DNA from: Comamonas testosteroni TK102 | GTDB taxonomy: Bacteria > Pseudomonadota > Gammaproteobacteria > Burkholderiales > Burkholderiaceae_C | DNA length: 64,000 bases | Reading direction: 5' to 3' | Assembly: GCF_000739375.1 (NCBI RefSeq) | Contig: NZ_CP006704.1 | Location: 1,364,001-1,428,000, forward strand | Shown here: positions 25,921-32,443 of the stretch, in pieces | Layout of the letters: every line of letters begins with the position of its first letter | How positions within the stretch are numbered: position 1 is the first letter of the stretch | Notes under the pieces: model-generated | What the model saw: the letters and a program-made list of their open reading frames with translations, nothing else | Told to the model about the DNA's origin: nothing | The model's database searches: none | Program-made: the position numbers and the translations under genes

Positions 25921-25955
25921 GTAATGTTTGCTACATTGTTTGTAGTAAATATTAC
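25921..25955. other. 15-bp-stem hairpin downstream of the Zot gene
   Basis: GTAATGTTTGCTACA (25921-25935) faces TGTAGTAAATATTAC (25941-25955) around TTGTT. Thirteen positions are Watson-Crick and the other two are G-T wobbles on the plus strand. It lies 23 bases after the Zot stop codon and has no T tract, so it is not a standard terminator. It could be a packaging hairpin, an origin element or an mRNA end. Confidence 0.65.
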
Positions 25956-25978
25956 GTGCGAATTCATACATCTCCGAA

Positions 25979-27175
25979 TCACTCCATGAGATTCGACCGA
26001 ACCTGAGCATTGCGCATTGCCAGGCTCTCCAGATACCCCAAGTCCTTTTTCTGCTGCGGCTGCTGCTGGGCCAGCTGGACGGGCTGCGCGACCGGCATGG
26101 GCTGCTGGTGCGCCTGGCGCGTTTCGTCCTTCGCCGCGGTCTGCTGCGGCCGCTCTGGCGCCTGGCGAAGCGGCATGCGCCAGTCGACGAAGTAGCCCTT
26201 CTCCACGATCAGCCTGCAAACTTCCTCACTCGTGCTCATGAGCGTGGCCTGCTGCGTGAAGCATTTGCAGCCCTTGGACTTCATAACGACGCATGCTGCC
26301 GGGTACGGTGCCTCTACGGGCTGCGTGACCTGGTCGTAAGCCGGTGCGGTGTGCGGGAAGTCTTGCAGGCGCGGCTTGTAATCGGCCAGGTATTGCGCGG
26401 TAGTTCTGGGTGCAGCCTTGGACGATGCACCAGCCTGGCCAGGCTGACCAGGTGCAGCAGCTGGTGCACCTGGCGCGGTGGCCACAGCTTGACCAGGTGC
26501 ACTGCCTTTAGCCTTGTCGAGCGTCTTTCCAAAAAGTGTGATTCCACCCCAGACAGCTAACGCAGCGAGTACCAATACGCCTGGTATAGCCCAGACCTTG
26601 AGCGGGATCTGCCGCTTGATGTTGTGCACATCGGCACTCTTGTACCAAGGCTTGGATATCCAGTTTCCGGCTTTGTCCTTTTTTCCAAACGCTTCCTTTG
26701 GATATCGCCAGGGGAGCTTCTCGCTCTTTTTTTTTACCTTCTCTGGGTCGGTCTGCATGCGGCTGAACTTGTGCGCAACGGCGTTTTCTGAACCGAAGGC
26801 ACGCACCACATGCCAGTGGATCTCGCAGAGCTTACGCGGCGTTGCATGAACGAGCGTCGGATCCTGCGTGATGAAGTAAAAGTCAATGCCGCGCTTGCCG
26901 TGCTTGGACAACTCCAGAATCGGCAGCGGCACCTTTGCGCCTGACGAAGTCAAGCCCCAAAAGTCCTGCAACTCGTCAACGACGATGATGGAGTCATTGG
27001 GGCAGTTCATCCATTCGTCAGGATGCGCAATCTCCGTCCAGCCTGGCAGCGTGACCTCTGGAATGTTGCAGTAGTAAACCGGGCGGTTTTCCTTGGCTGC
27101 GCGTTCCTTGACCTGGATGAATGTGAACAGCGTTTTGCCTTGACGGGGCAGGCCCGTCACAAAGTTGATAGGCAT
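25979..27175 (-). CDS. Zot/pI-like phage assembly ATPase
   Basis: A 398-aa inner-membrane assembly protein of filamentous phages (Zot domain). Walker A is GLPRQGKT at residues 8-15; Walker B is SIIVVDELQDFW (residues 62-73). The ATPase domain continues with ELSKHGKRGIDFYFITQDP. A single membrane helix spans about 191-216, followed by a Pro/Ala/Gln-rich periplasmic part with a Cys-containing globular segment and a Gln-rich tail. pI proteins energise extrusion and contact the outer-membrane secretin. It is the last gene of the assembly block, 12 bases after the pVI gene. Toxin activity of Zot is specific to Vibrio relatives and should not be assumed. Confidence 0.93.
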   Translation of the reverse strand: MPINFVTGLPRQGKTLFTFIQVKERAAKENRPVYYCNIPEVTLPGWTEIAHPDEWMNCPNDSIIVVDELQDFWGLTSSGAKVPLPILELSKHGKRGIDFYFITQDPTLVHATPRKLCEIHWHVVRAFGSENAVAHKFSRMQTDPEKVKKKSEKLPWRYPKEAFGKKDKAGNWISKPWYKSADVHNIKRQIPLKVWAIPGVLVLAALAVWGGITLFGKTLDKAKGSAPGQAVATAPGAPAAAPGQPGQAGASSKAAPRTTAQYLADYKPRLQDFPHTAPAYDQVTQPVEAPYPAACVVMKSKGCKCFTQQATLMSTSEEVCRLIVEKGYFVDWRMPLRQAPERPQQTAAKDETRQAHQQPMPVAQPVQLAQQQPQQKKDLGYLESLAMRNAQVRSNLME

Positions 27176-27187
27176 GTCGATCCCCTC

Positions 27188-27490
27188 TTATTTTTTTACC
27201 AGGCGGCGAATCTTGTCGCCTCCCAAGGCATTGAGCATCACCTTGACGCCAATGGCTGACAAGATGATGGACAGATGCACATCGATGCGGAAGAAGCCGG
27301 CCCACGCCGCGAGCTCAGAGCTGCCGACCGCGCCTATCAGGCTACTGGCCTGGCTCTTGATGTTGTCGATGAGTGCGCTGAAGCCCACGTATTCGACAAA
27401 GCCAAAGCCGAGCGCGAGCAACACGCGACCAACCAAGCTGCCTGCAATCTGAATCAAACCGGCGAGGATCCACGAAACAAACATTGGCAT
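27188..27490 (-). CDS. pVI-like minor coat protein (DUF2523)
   Basis: A 100-aa membrane protein with three hydrophobic segments (FVSWILAGLIQIAGSLVGRV, LLALGFGFVEYVGFSAL and VHLSIILSAIGVKVMLNAL) and a basic end (RRLVKK). This matches the DUF2523 family found between the adsorption protein and Zot genes of inoviruses, equivalent to pVI, which caps the virion with pIII and helps release it from the membrane. It starts 3 bases after the pIII stop codon, consistent with coupling. Confidence 0.88.
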   Translation of the reverse strand: MPMFVSWILAGLIQIAGSLVGRVLLALGFGFVEYVGFSALIDNIKSQASSLIGAVGSSELAAWAGFFRIDVHLSIILSAIGVKVMLNALGGDKIRRLVKK

Positions 27491-27493
27491 GGT

Positions 27494-28936
27494 TTAGCCC
27501 TCTTTCTTCCCACCTAGAACCCACACACCGCAGCCGAGTAGGGTGATGCCTACCCCAGCCAAAGAAAGCACGCCCAGAGGCCCGCAAATGCGGCTGAATG
27601 GGATCGTGAAAGAGCTTTGGCTGCCAAAGTTGAGCTGAATTTCTGGATCAGCTGGACATGAGCTACCCCAACCCAGTCCGGACTGGTCGAAAGTGCTGCC
27701 AACGTTGACCTGGCCTGCGCTGGCCTTGAGTGCGTCGGCCGACTTGTCGTCGGTACCGTTGAGCGCTTTATTGGTCAGGCTGTTGGCGTCGGTGTCCTTC
27801 TCCATCATTTCGCAGTTGCGCTTGTGTTGCTCCTTGAGCTGAGCGCACTGCAATGCATCGCCTTCACAGGTGAAACCACTCTGGCAGCTACCACCAAAGC
27901 TGCCTTCTTTCTCTTCATCGTCCTTGCACTGAGCTGCGCTCGCGTTGGCCTTGCAGTAGTCCTCTTTGCTCTCCGTTTTGGTCGTGGTCGAGCTGCTAGA
28001 GGTGTTATTCGTAGTGGTGTTGGTGGTGGTCTTTTCCGTGGTGCAGGTGTTGCCCTTGCAGGTGGTTTTTTCAGTCACCTTGTCGGTACTGCCATCCTCG
28101 TTTTTCTTGATGGTGTCTTTGCTGGTTTCAATGACGTTGCCGCCCTTGTCCTTGATGCAAACTTCGCCACCGAGATAGGACACGGTGCCCATGAAACCGC
28201 CTTCACATTTGGGCGCGTCAAGGCACAAGCTGTGGGTGCCTTTTGAGTCGGTATAGGAGCCGCTTTGCTCGCACTTTTCTTCGACCGTCGAACCAGGGTC
28301 TTGCGGAGCCTCCAGCGTGCATGCCTTGCCTCCTACGCCGCCCTTGTACATGGTGAACGACCCGCCGCTTTGAATGGAGCCGTCGGGCATGGTGGTCAAG
28401 CTGGTGCGGTCGAAGTTGACCAGGCAGCCGCTCGTTGCGCTCTCGTGAGGCCAGCACATCTCACCAGAGGGAACAACGCCGGACATGGTCTTTGTATCGC
28501 GGATGGTTCCCAAGCCCTGACCGATACCAAACCCGGCCATTGCAAAATCAGTTGCGCATTTCTCATCCTTCGTGTTTGGAACGACGCATTGGTTTCCCAC
28601 TTGATTCGCTCCAGCGTCGCAGTCGCAATAACCCGAACTATTAAGTGTCGAATTCGCCGGACACCCCGCACGTTTGTCCAAGCCGAAAGGGCCAAACGCC
28701 TTCGGATTTCCGCTGTACGACCCCCAACATTGATGCACACCCTCACGTGGCGATTCATACCAACCAGTAGTACCTGACTGACCCTTGTAAATATCTGCGC
28801 AAGCCTCGTCTGCCGTATAAAAGGAATGGCCCAAGTGATTCACCCATCTGTCCACAAGCGGAACAGTGGCCCACGACGCAGAGCTAAAAATAAACAGCGC
28901 CAAGCATAAAAACGTACGCGCAAATAGCCTTCGCAT
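27494..28936 (-). CDS. pIII-like phage adsorption protein
   Basis: A 480-aa virion tip protein. The signal peptide is residues 1-23 (RTFLCLALFIFSSASWA). The start at 28936 follows GAGGTG with 5-base spacing; the frame continues upstream but without a signal. The mature part is Cys-rich (many CxxG/CDCD patterns), has a Thr/Asn/Ser-rich linker around residues 320-350, and ends in a C-terminal membrane anchor (GVLSLAGVGITLLGCGVWVL) with basic tail GGKKEG. Position after the major coat gene and before pVI fits pIII, which binds the host pilus or receptor. N-terminal receptor domains of pIII are usually strain-specific, so no close match is expected. Confidence 0.85.
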   Translation of the reverse strand: MRRLFARTFLCLALFIFSSASWATVPLVDRWVNHLGHSFYTADEACADIYKGQSGTTGWYESPREGVHQCWGSYSGNPKAFGPFGLDKRAGCPANSTLNSSGYCDCDAGANQVGNQCVVPNTKDEKCATDFAMAGFGIGQGLGTIRDTKTMSGVVPSGEMCWPHESATSGCLVNFDRTSLTTMPDGSIQSGGSFTMYKGGVGGKACTLEAPQDPGSTVEEKCEQSGSYTDSKGTHSLCLDAPKCEGGFMGTVSYLGGEVCIKDKGGNVIETSKDTIKKNEDGSTDKVTEKTTCKGNTCTTEKTTTNTTTNNTSSSSTTTKTESKEDYCKANASAAQCKDDEEKEGSFGGSCQSGFTCEGDALQCAQLKEQHKRNCEMMEKDTDANSLTNKALNGTDDKSADALKASAGQVNVGSTFDQSGLGWGSSCPADPEIQLNFGSQSSFTIPFSRICGPLGVLSLAGVGITLLGCGVWVLGGKKEG

Positions 28937-28944
28937 GAAGCACC

Positions 28945-29004
28945 TCACGGCCAAAAGATGATGCAGCCGCACAGCACCATCGTGATAACGATCCAGAACC
29001 CCAT
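28945..29004 (-). CDS. 19-aa hydrophobic micro-protein (candidate small coat protein)
   Basis: The reading frame MGFWIVITMVLCGCIIFWP is almost fully hydrophobic and would form one membrane helix. A very strong ribosome site (AGGGAGG) lies 8 bases before the ATG at 29004. It stops 8 bases before the pIII start, and its end overlaps the pIII ribosome site, so translation is probably coupled. pVII and pIX of Ff phage are also tiny membrane proteins (about 32-33 aa); this one is shorter. Role is inferred from position and composition. Confidence 0.6.
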   Translation of the reverse strand: MGFWIVITMVLCGCIIFWP

Positions 29005-29025
29005 GTCGTAGCCCTCCCTGGCATG

Positions 29026-29057
29026 AAAAAAGGCGCCCACACATCAGCGTGAGCGCC
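29026..29057 (-). terminator. intrinsic terminator after the major coat gene
   Basis: On the minus strand GGCGCTCAC pairs with GTGTGGGCGCC (one bulge) and is followed by T6. It lies 38 bases after the pVIII stop codon. Ff phages also have a terminator right after gene VIII, which limits expression of the assembly genes. Confidence 0.82.
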
Positions 29058-29095
29058 CCAGAAACCAGCAGGCCATCAAGGCCCGCCGCACGCGC

Positions 29096-29353
29096 TTACA
29101 GCACGCGCTGGACCCACTTGTAGAGCTTGATCACGACAACCAGCGAGATCACAGCCACACCGATAGCGGAGATAGCTGTCACGCCACCTGTGATGGTCGA
29201 AACAATGTCAGTCGTGTCGATCGTCACACCGGCAGCATGCGCACCAGATGCCAATGCCAAGGTCGAGCCGGCCGCCACAGCCTTGCCAGCAGTTGCCAGC
29301 TTGGTTGCAGGAGCCTGAGCACGGCGCTTCACAGCGTTGATAAGGGTCTTCAT
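29096..29353 (-). CDS. pVIII-like major coat protein
   Basis: An 85-aa precursor. The basic N-terminus (VKRRAQAPATKLATAGKAVA) and hydrophobic stretch end in a signal peptidase site ASGAHA at about residue 40. The mature protein of about 45 residues (AGVTIDTTDIVST...) has a short acidic N-part, one membrane helix (AISAIGVAVISLVVVIKL) and a basic C-end (YKWVQRVL), exactly the pVIII plan. Its ATG overlaps the stop of the preceding 72-aa gene by 4 bases (ATGA). A terminator follows. Confidence 0.9.
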   Translation of the reverse strand: MKTLINAVKRRAQAPATKLATAGKAVAAGSTLALASGAHAAGVTIDTTDIVSTITGGVTAISAIGVAVISLVVVIKLYKWVQRVL

Positions 29354-29568
29354 TCTTCTTCCTTTTCCAGGTATTTACGGACTTGGCGGAGCACAAACGC
29401 CGCCGCCATAGCCATCAGCATGGCCCCTGAGATTTCCACGGCTGATTCGTTATCCATGTAGAACGGGCTGTGTTGAGCCAGCTCCACATGGGTCATGACC
29501 ACATACGCATCAGGCGTGTCGCAGGACACTTCCTGATAGGTCTGGTTGGTCACAGATACGCAGTACAC
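29350..29568 (-). CDS. small phage membrane protein, unknown
   Basis: A 72-aa protein with an N-terminal polar part (two Cys) and one membrane helix (AVEISGAMLMAMAAAFVLRQ), then a charged tail RKYLEKEEE. It overlaps the pVIII start by 4 bases. By position, between the ssDNA-binding protein and the major coat protein, it may be a minor coat protein of the pVII/pIX kind, but no clear homology is visible to me. Confidence 0.7.
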   Translation of the reverse strand: MYCVSVTNQTYQEVSCDTPDAYVVMTHVELAQHSPFYMDNESAVEISGAMLMAMAAAFVLRQVRKYLEKEEE

Positions 29569-29577
29569 AAACAGCCT

Positions 29578-29931
29578 TCAGACTTGCTTGCATTGCAGCG
29601 ATGCAACCGCTTGAGCACTGGCGCTTGCAGCGTCGTGTGTCTCGCAAGCTCGCCTCACGCCGCCGCCAGCGGCTGACGCTTGGCCGTTCGCCAACTCCAC
29701 CAGCAAGCGGTCGTATTCGGCTTGAGACTTGACTGCCAGGCGCGAGAGCAGCGCGGCACGCTTGCGGGCGTTTTCGATGCGGTTGCGGCGCTCAAAAAAT
29801 GCGATGACAACTGAGGCCAGACCTTCAACAAGAAGCAGCACGCAGCTGATCGCGCAGGCACCCAAGATGCCGCCACCGAAAGCAACCCAGAAGACCTGAG
29901 TCACGAGGAAATCAAGCTGCGCCTGATCCAT
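29578..29931 (-). CDS. phage membrane protein, unknown
   Basis: A 117-aa protein with an N-terminal membrane region (VTQVFWVAFGGGILGACAIS, CVLLLVEGLASVVIAFF), followed by a basic helical stretch (ERRNRIENARKRAALLSRL) and an Ala-rich tail. It begins one base after the ssDNA-binding protein stop codon. The layout of a membrane anchor plus cytoplasmic basic helix could suit an assembly or coat role; this is inference. Confidence 0.72.
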   Translation of the reverse strand: MDQAQLDFLVTQVFWVAFGGGILGACAISCVLLLVEGLASVVIAFFERRNRIENARKRAALLSRLAVKSQAEYDRLLVELANGQASAAGGGVRRACETHDAASASAQAVASLQCKQV

Positions 29932-29932
29932 G

Positions 29933-30265
29933 TCAGTCCTCTACCGCATCAACGGTGTGATCCACAGGCGTGACCATGGCGGTCTCGCCGGTCTCCTTGT
30001 CTGTGGCCCGGAACGCTTTGCGCGTGTAGCCGCCCACGACGCAGAGCTGCGTGATGGTGTCGCCCTTCTGGCCCAGACGCGATTTGCTGCGAATCTCCAG
30101 TGTCTGAGGACGGCTGTATTCGTCGGCCGCAGGGCACAGAACGCGCGTGTAGCTGGTGTTGCCATGACGGCGTGTTTCTTCAACGCGGCCACGCACCATC
30201 ATCTGGTTGAAGCCCATTTGGCGACCGGCCTTAGGCGCGGCAGTTGCTGCATCACTCATCGTCAT
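29933..30265 (-). CDS. ssDNA-binding protein (gV-like)
   Basis: A 110-aa protein placed just after Rep, with an OB-fold-like strand pattern: MVRGRVEETRRHGNTSYTRV, LEIRSKSRLGQKGDTI and LCVVGGYTRKAF. It matches the short single-strand-binding proteins of inoviruses that coat the new viral strand and switch replication to packaging. The N-terminus has two possible starts (30265 and 30259). It is followed directly by small membrane-protein genes. Confidence 0.8.
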   Translation of the reverse strand: MTMSDAATAAPKAGRQMGFNQMMVRGRVEETRRHGNTSYTRVLCPAADEYSRPQTLEIRSKSRLGQKGDTITQLCVVGGYTRKAFRATDKETGETAMVTPVDHTVDAVED

Positions 30266-30272
30266 TTCTCCA

Positions 30273-31460
30273 TCAAGCGGCTAAGCGCAGTTCGTCCCGG
30301 CTGTAGTTGAGTTCGGGACGATTTCTGGCCGGGGCATTGCAGAAACGCCTGTCCACGCGCATAGGCGTGAAGTCGTGAATGAGGCTGTCATTCGCAGTGA
30401 CATGGATGTCAGAAGAGCGCCAGGACACACCGGCCTCCTCGAGGAGCTTGCGATTGCGAAAGAAGGTCGCGCGGCTGTACTTTTCGCGCATGACGTTTTC
30501 ATTGAGCGTGCACATGGCCGCCCAGAACCCGTACAGGCGTTGGCCTGGTGTTCCGCCGTAGACGTTCTGCAGGCGGGTCATGACTGCCGTGGTCGTGCGT
30601 ACTGTTTCCATGGACTGCTTTCCTTCGCGCAGCAGGCGCTCTACTTCCTTGTCGTGAATCGTTTCCAGGTAGGCGTCGTCCACCTCGCTCACTAGCGGGT
30701 TACGCCCAAAGTCGTACTGGAACTTGTCGGAGTGCACTTCGACCTCAACCCGCAGGCGGCTGTCGGCCAGGCGTTGCAATGCCTTGAGCTTGTTTTCTGC
30801 GCGCTCGAAGTTGCGCAGATCCTTCTTTCCGTACATGAGCGCGAAGGCCTGACGGAAGTAGTTCCGCAGCCTGGCCTTGTCATGCAGGCCGAACTCAGAA
30901 CCCTTGTGATAGAACTTGACGGTCGTGGTCTTGCCTGGGAAGTACACCGCCATGTCGTACTTAGCTGCCTTCTTCTGGCGGCGCGGGAAATTGCGCAGCT
31001 GGATGCTGTCGAAAAACTCTTTGCAGGCCGGCTTCGTGAGCGCGAAGACGTGGGCCACGTCCACACGGTGAACCGTCCAATTGCCCGACGGCGGCAGATC
31101 CACGCCCAGCAGCTTTTCAACCAGGTTGACGAAGAACGAGCAAGCCTTCTGGAAGTTGCGCGGCCCGCCATAGACGTTGTGGCCCATCATGGCCTTATGA
31201 ACGGAGCCTTCGACCAGGATGTAAGGCTCGCAGGGAGCCAGGCGCGGCCTGCCGTTCTTGTCCGTGACCCAATCCTCGTACATGGGACGCACACTGATGC
31301 GCGAATCCCAGGAACCCAGCAGCTCGCCGGTGTGCAGCTCGTACAGCATCGCACCCGTAGCCAGGTCAACACCGGAGCGCAAAACACACTGCTGCTCAAT
31401 CGCACGGACGAAGGATTCGTCCATGGATGGACTTTTCAGCTTGAGGGTGTCATAGGCCAT
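30273..31460 (-). CDS. phage replication initiation protein (gII/Rep-like)
   Basis: A 395-aa rolling-circle replication initiator of the phage/plasmid replication protein family. Features seen: the early strand block VRPMYEDWVTDKNGRP, the DVAHVFAL segment, YDMAVYFPGKTTTVKFYHKG, and ALMYGKKDLRNFERAENKLK, LRVEVEVHSDKF. Family members nick the double-stranded origin with an active Tyr; Tyr residues are present, but I cannot name the catalytic one without an alignment. The start overlaps the previous gene by 11 bases, so the early genes form one coupled operon. Confidence 0.88.
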   Translation of the reverse strand: MAYDTLKLKSPSMDESFVRAIEQQCVLRSGVDLATGAMLYELHTGELLGSWDSRISVRPMYEDWVTDKNGRPRLAPCEPYILVEGSVHKAMMGHNVYGGPRNFQKACSFFVNLVEKLLGVDLPPSGNWTVHRVDVAHVFALTKPACKEFFDSIQLRNFPRRQKKAAKYDMAVYFPGKTTTVKFYHKGSEFGLHDKARLRNYFRQAFALMYGKKDLRNFERAENKLKALQRLADSRLRVEVEVHSDKFQYDFGRNPLVSEVDDAYLETIHDKEVERLLREGKQSMETVRTTTAVMTRLQNVYGGTPGQRLYGFWAAMCTLNENVMREKYSRATFFRNRKLLEEAGVSWRSSDIHVTANDSLIHDFTPMRVDRRFCNAPARNRPELNYSRDELRLAA

Positions 31461-31809
31461 TTTGTGACCCCTTCCCCAAAACTGTCGAAATCTCAGAATT
31501 GAGACTCTCAGGCGGTGCTACCACGCCCGCCTGAGAAAAAACCTGCTTTGCGAGAGCCTGCGACGAATACGTTCGGCCAGCGGCCTTTTCCCGGCCCAGG
31601 AAGGCCAGGAAATCGAGGTCCAGCGTGCTCGTGGACAAAAGCGAAAGGCCCTCCACGCGGATACGATTGGAGAGCTCATAGAGGCGCAAATCGTCAATGC
31701 GATTAGGGCGGCGCATCATGTCCGTGACCTGGTCGTGTGCGTCATTGAGGCGTGCCGCCGAAAACGACATGCCCTGACCTAGTTTGCCGTCGTAGAACGT
31801 GATGCTCAT
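31450..31809 (-). CDS. phage early protein, unknown (119 aa)
   Basis: A 119-aa soluble protein without clear domain. N-terminal GKLGQGMSFSAARLNDA, then helical segments (DQVTDMMRRPNRIDDLRLYE, LDFLAFLGREKAAGRTYSSQ). It overlaps the gene before it by 4 bases (ATGA) and Rep after it by 11 bases, so it is made together with Rep and may regulate replication. I do not recognise it. Confidence 0.75.
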   Translation of the reverse strand: MSITFYDGKLGQGMSFSAARLNDAHDQVTDMMRRPNRIDDLRLYELSNRIRVEGLSLLSTSTLDLDFLAFLGREKAAGRTYSSQALAKQVFSQAGVVAPPESLNSEISTVLGKGSQNGL

Positions 31810-32243
31810 GCGCCCTGCTCCAGCATGCGAAGCGCCAAAGCACGCAACATGCCCTCAAGGTCAGGCCACATAGCCCAGCCAAACCTGTCGCACAAGAAAT
31901 AGCCCTCACCACGCACATAGCCGAACGGGTACTTGAAGCCATCGTCTTGCTCTGCAAAGCCCGTAACGATGGAGTTTTCCGGCACTTCGCTGATGCCAAC
32001 GTCGATCAAGCGAGGCTGGCTGATGACGTTCAAGTCCTTGTCCATGCCGCAGCCGCAATCTGTGCAGCGGAAACGCACGAAGGGAGGCTCGTGACAGAAC
32101 TCTTCAAGCAGGCCATTGCCGCAGTGGCTGCAGAGATTGGTGCCCTCCACCTGGCCGACCTCGGCGGAAGCCGCCAGGCGAGCGCTTTGGTCTTGCTGAC
32201 CAGGTGGAGGACTTATCGAAGATGTGCGAACGGTTTTAGACAT
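31806..32243 (-). CDS. zinc-ribbon-like phage early protein, unknown (145 aa)
   Basis: A 145-aa protein with two Cys pairs: LCSHCGNGLLEEFC and RCTDCGCGMD, which look like a zinc ribbon (residues about 36-68). The C-terminal half (DGFKYPFGYVRGEGYFLCDR, MWPDLEGMLRALALRM) is unlike anything I recognise. It is the first gene of the phage minus-strand operon, directly behind the triple-operator region, and overlaps the following gene by 4 bases. A nucleic-acid-binding or regulatory role is plausible. Confidence 0.75.
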   Translation of the reverse strand: MSKTVRTSSISPPPGQQDQSARLAASAEVGQVEGTNLCSHCGNGLLEEFCHEPPFVRFRCTDCGCGMDKDLNVISQPRLIDVGISEVPENSIVTGFAEQDDGFKYPFGYVRGEGYFLCDRFGWAMWPDLEGMLRALALRMLEQGA

Positions 32244-32345
32244 GCTGGCGGCTCCTAGGTTTTTCTCAGGAGCCGCCTAGCTCTGCTTCTGGCGGTAGGG
32301 CGTGCTGTTGATCACTGCATCTGCCCGAGCTGGGTGGCTCCGTCT

Positions 32346-32362
32346 GATAACGAGTTGTTATC
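32346..32362. promoter_or_regulatory. phage operator O1 (perfect 17-bp palindrome)
   Basis: GATAACGAGTTGTTATC has perfect dyad symmetry outside the centre (GATAAC...GTTATC). It is the strongest of three sites in the divergent region. Confidence 0.7.
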
Positions 32363-32373
32363 AAACGGGATAA

Positions 32374-32386
32374 TAACGAGTCGTTA
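32374..32386. promoter_or_regulatory. phage operator O2
   Basis: TAACGAGTCGTTA, same TAAC-N5-GTTA core as O1, centre 26 bp from O1. Confidence 0.7.
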
Positions 32387-32396
32387 CCCAAAGCAG

Positions 32397-32409
32397 TAAC
32401 GAGTCGTCA
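32397..32409. promoter_or_regulatory. phage operator O3
   Basis: TAACGAGTCGTCA, one mismatch from the TAAC-N5-GTTA palindrome, centre 23 bp from O2 and 35 bp before the repressor-like gene. Confidence 0.65.
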
Positions 32410-32443
32410 TATCATCGAAACAGCTTGACGAACAGGAGAAAAA

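Larger units (their letters stand above)
25204..25978. other. phage intergenic region (candidate origin/packaging region)
   Basis: These 775 bases contain no convincing gene; the short open frames in it lack ribosome sites and have no protein-like composition. It holds three related hairpin repeats (25541-25588, 25664-25709, 25828-25872), a 15-bp-stem hairpin at 25921-25955, and a short palindrome AAACAG-C-CTGTTT near 25224 before the recombinase gene. Inoviruses keep their plus/minus origins and packaging hairpin in such a region, normally the largest gap of the genome. Which element does what is not known. Confidence 0.7.

Noticed and set aside
25204..25978. Several open frames of 60-90 codons in the phage non-coding region, on both strands
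   Set aside because: No ribosome sites, no protein-like composition, they overlap one another and run through the hairpin repeats.
25979..27175. Zot annotated as a toxin
   Set aside because: The protein has the pI assembly ATPase layout; toxin activity is tied to the C-terminal part of the Vibrio protein, and the C-terminal region here is a Gln/Pro-rich tail without a recognised match.
29026..29057. Phage terminator as evidence that pIII is not transcribed from the coat promoter
   Set aside because: Terminators after gene VIII are leaky in known filamentous phages, so it does not exclude readthrough.
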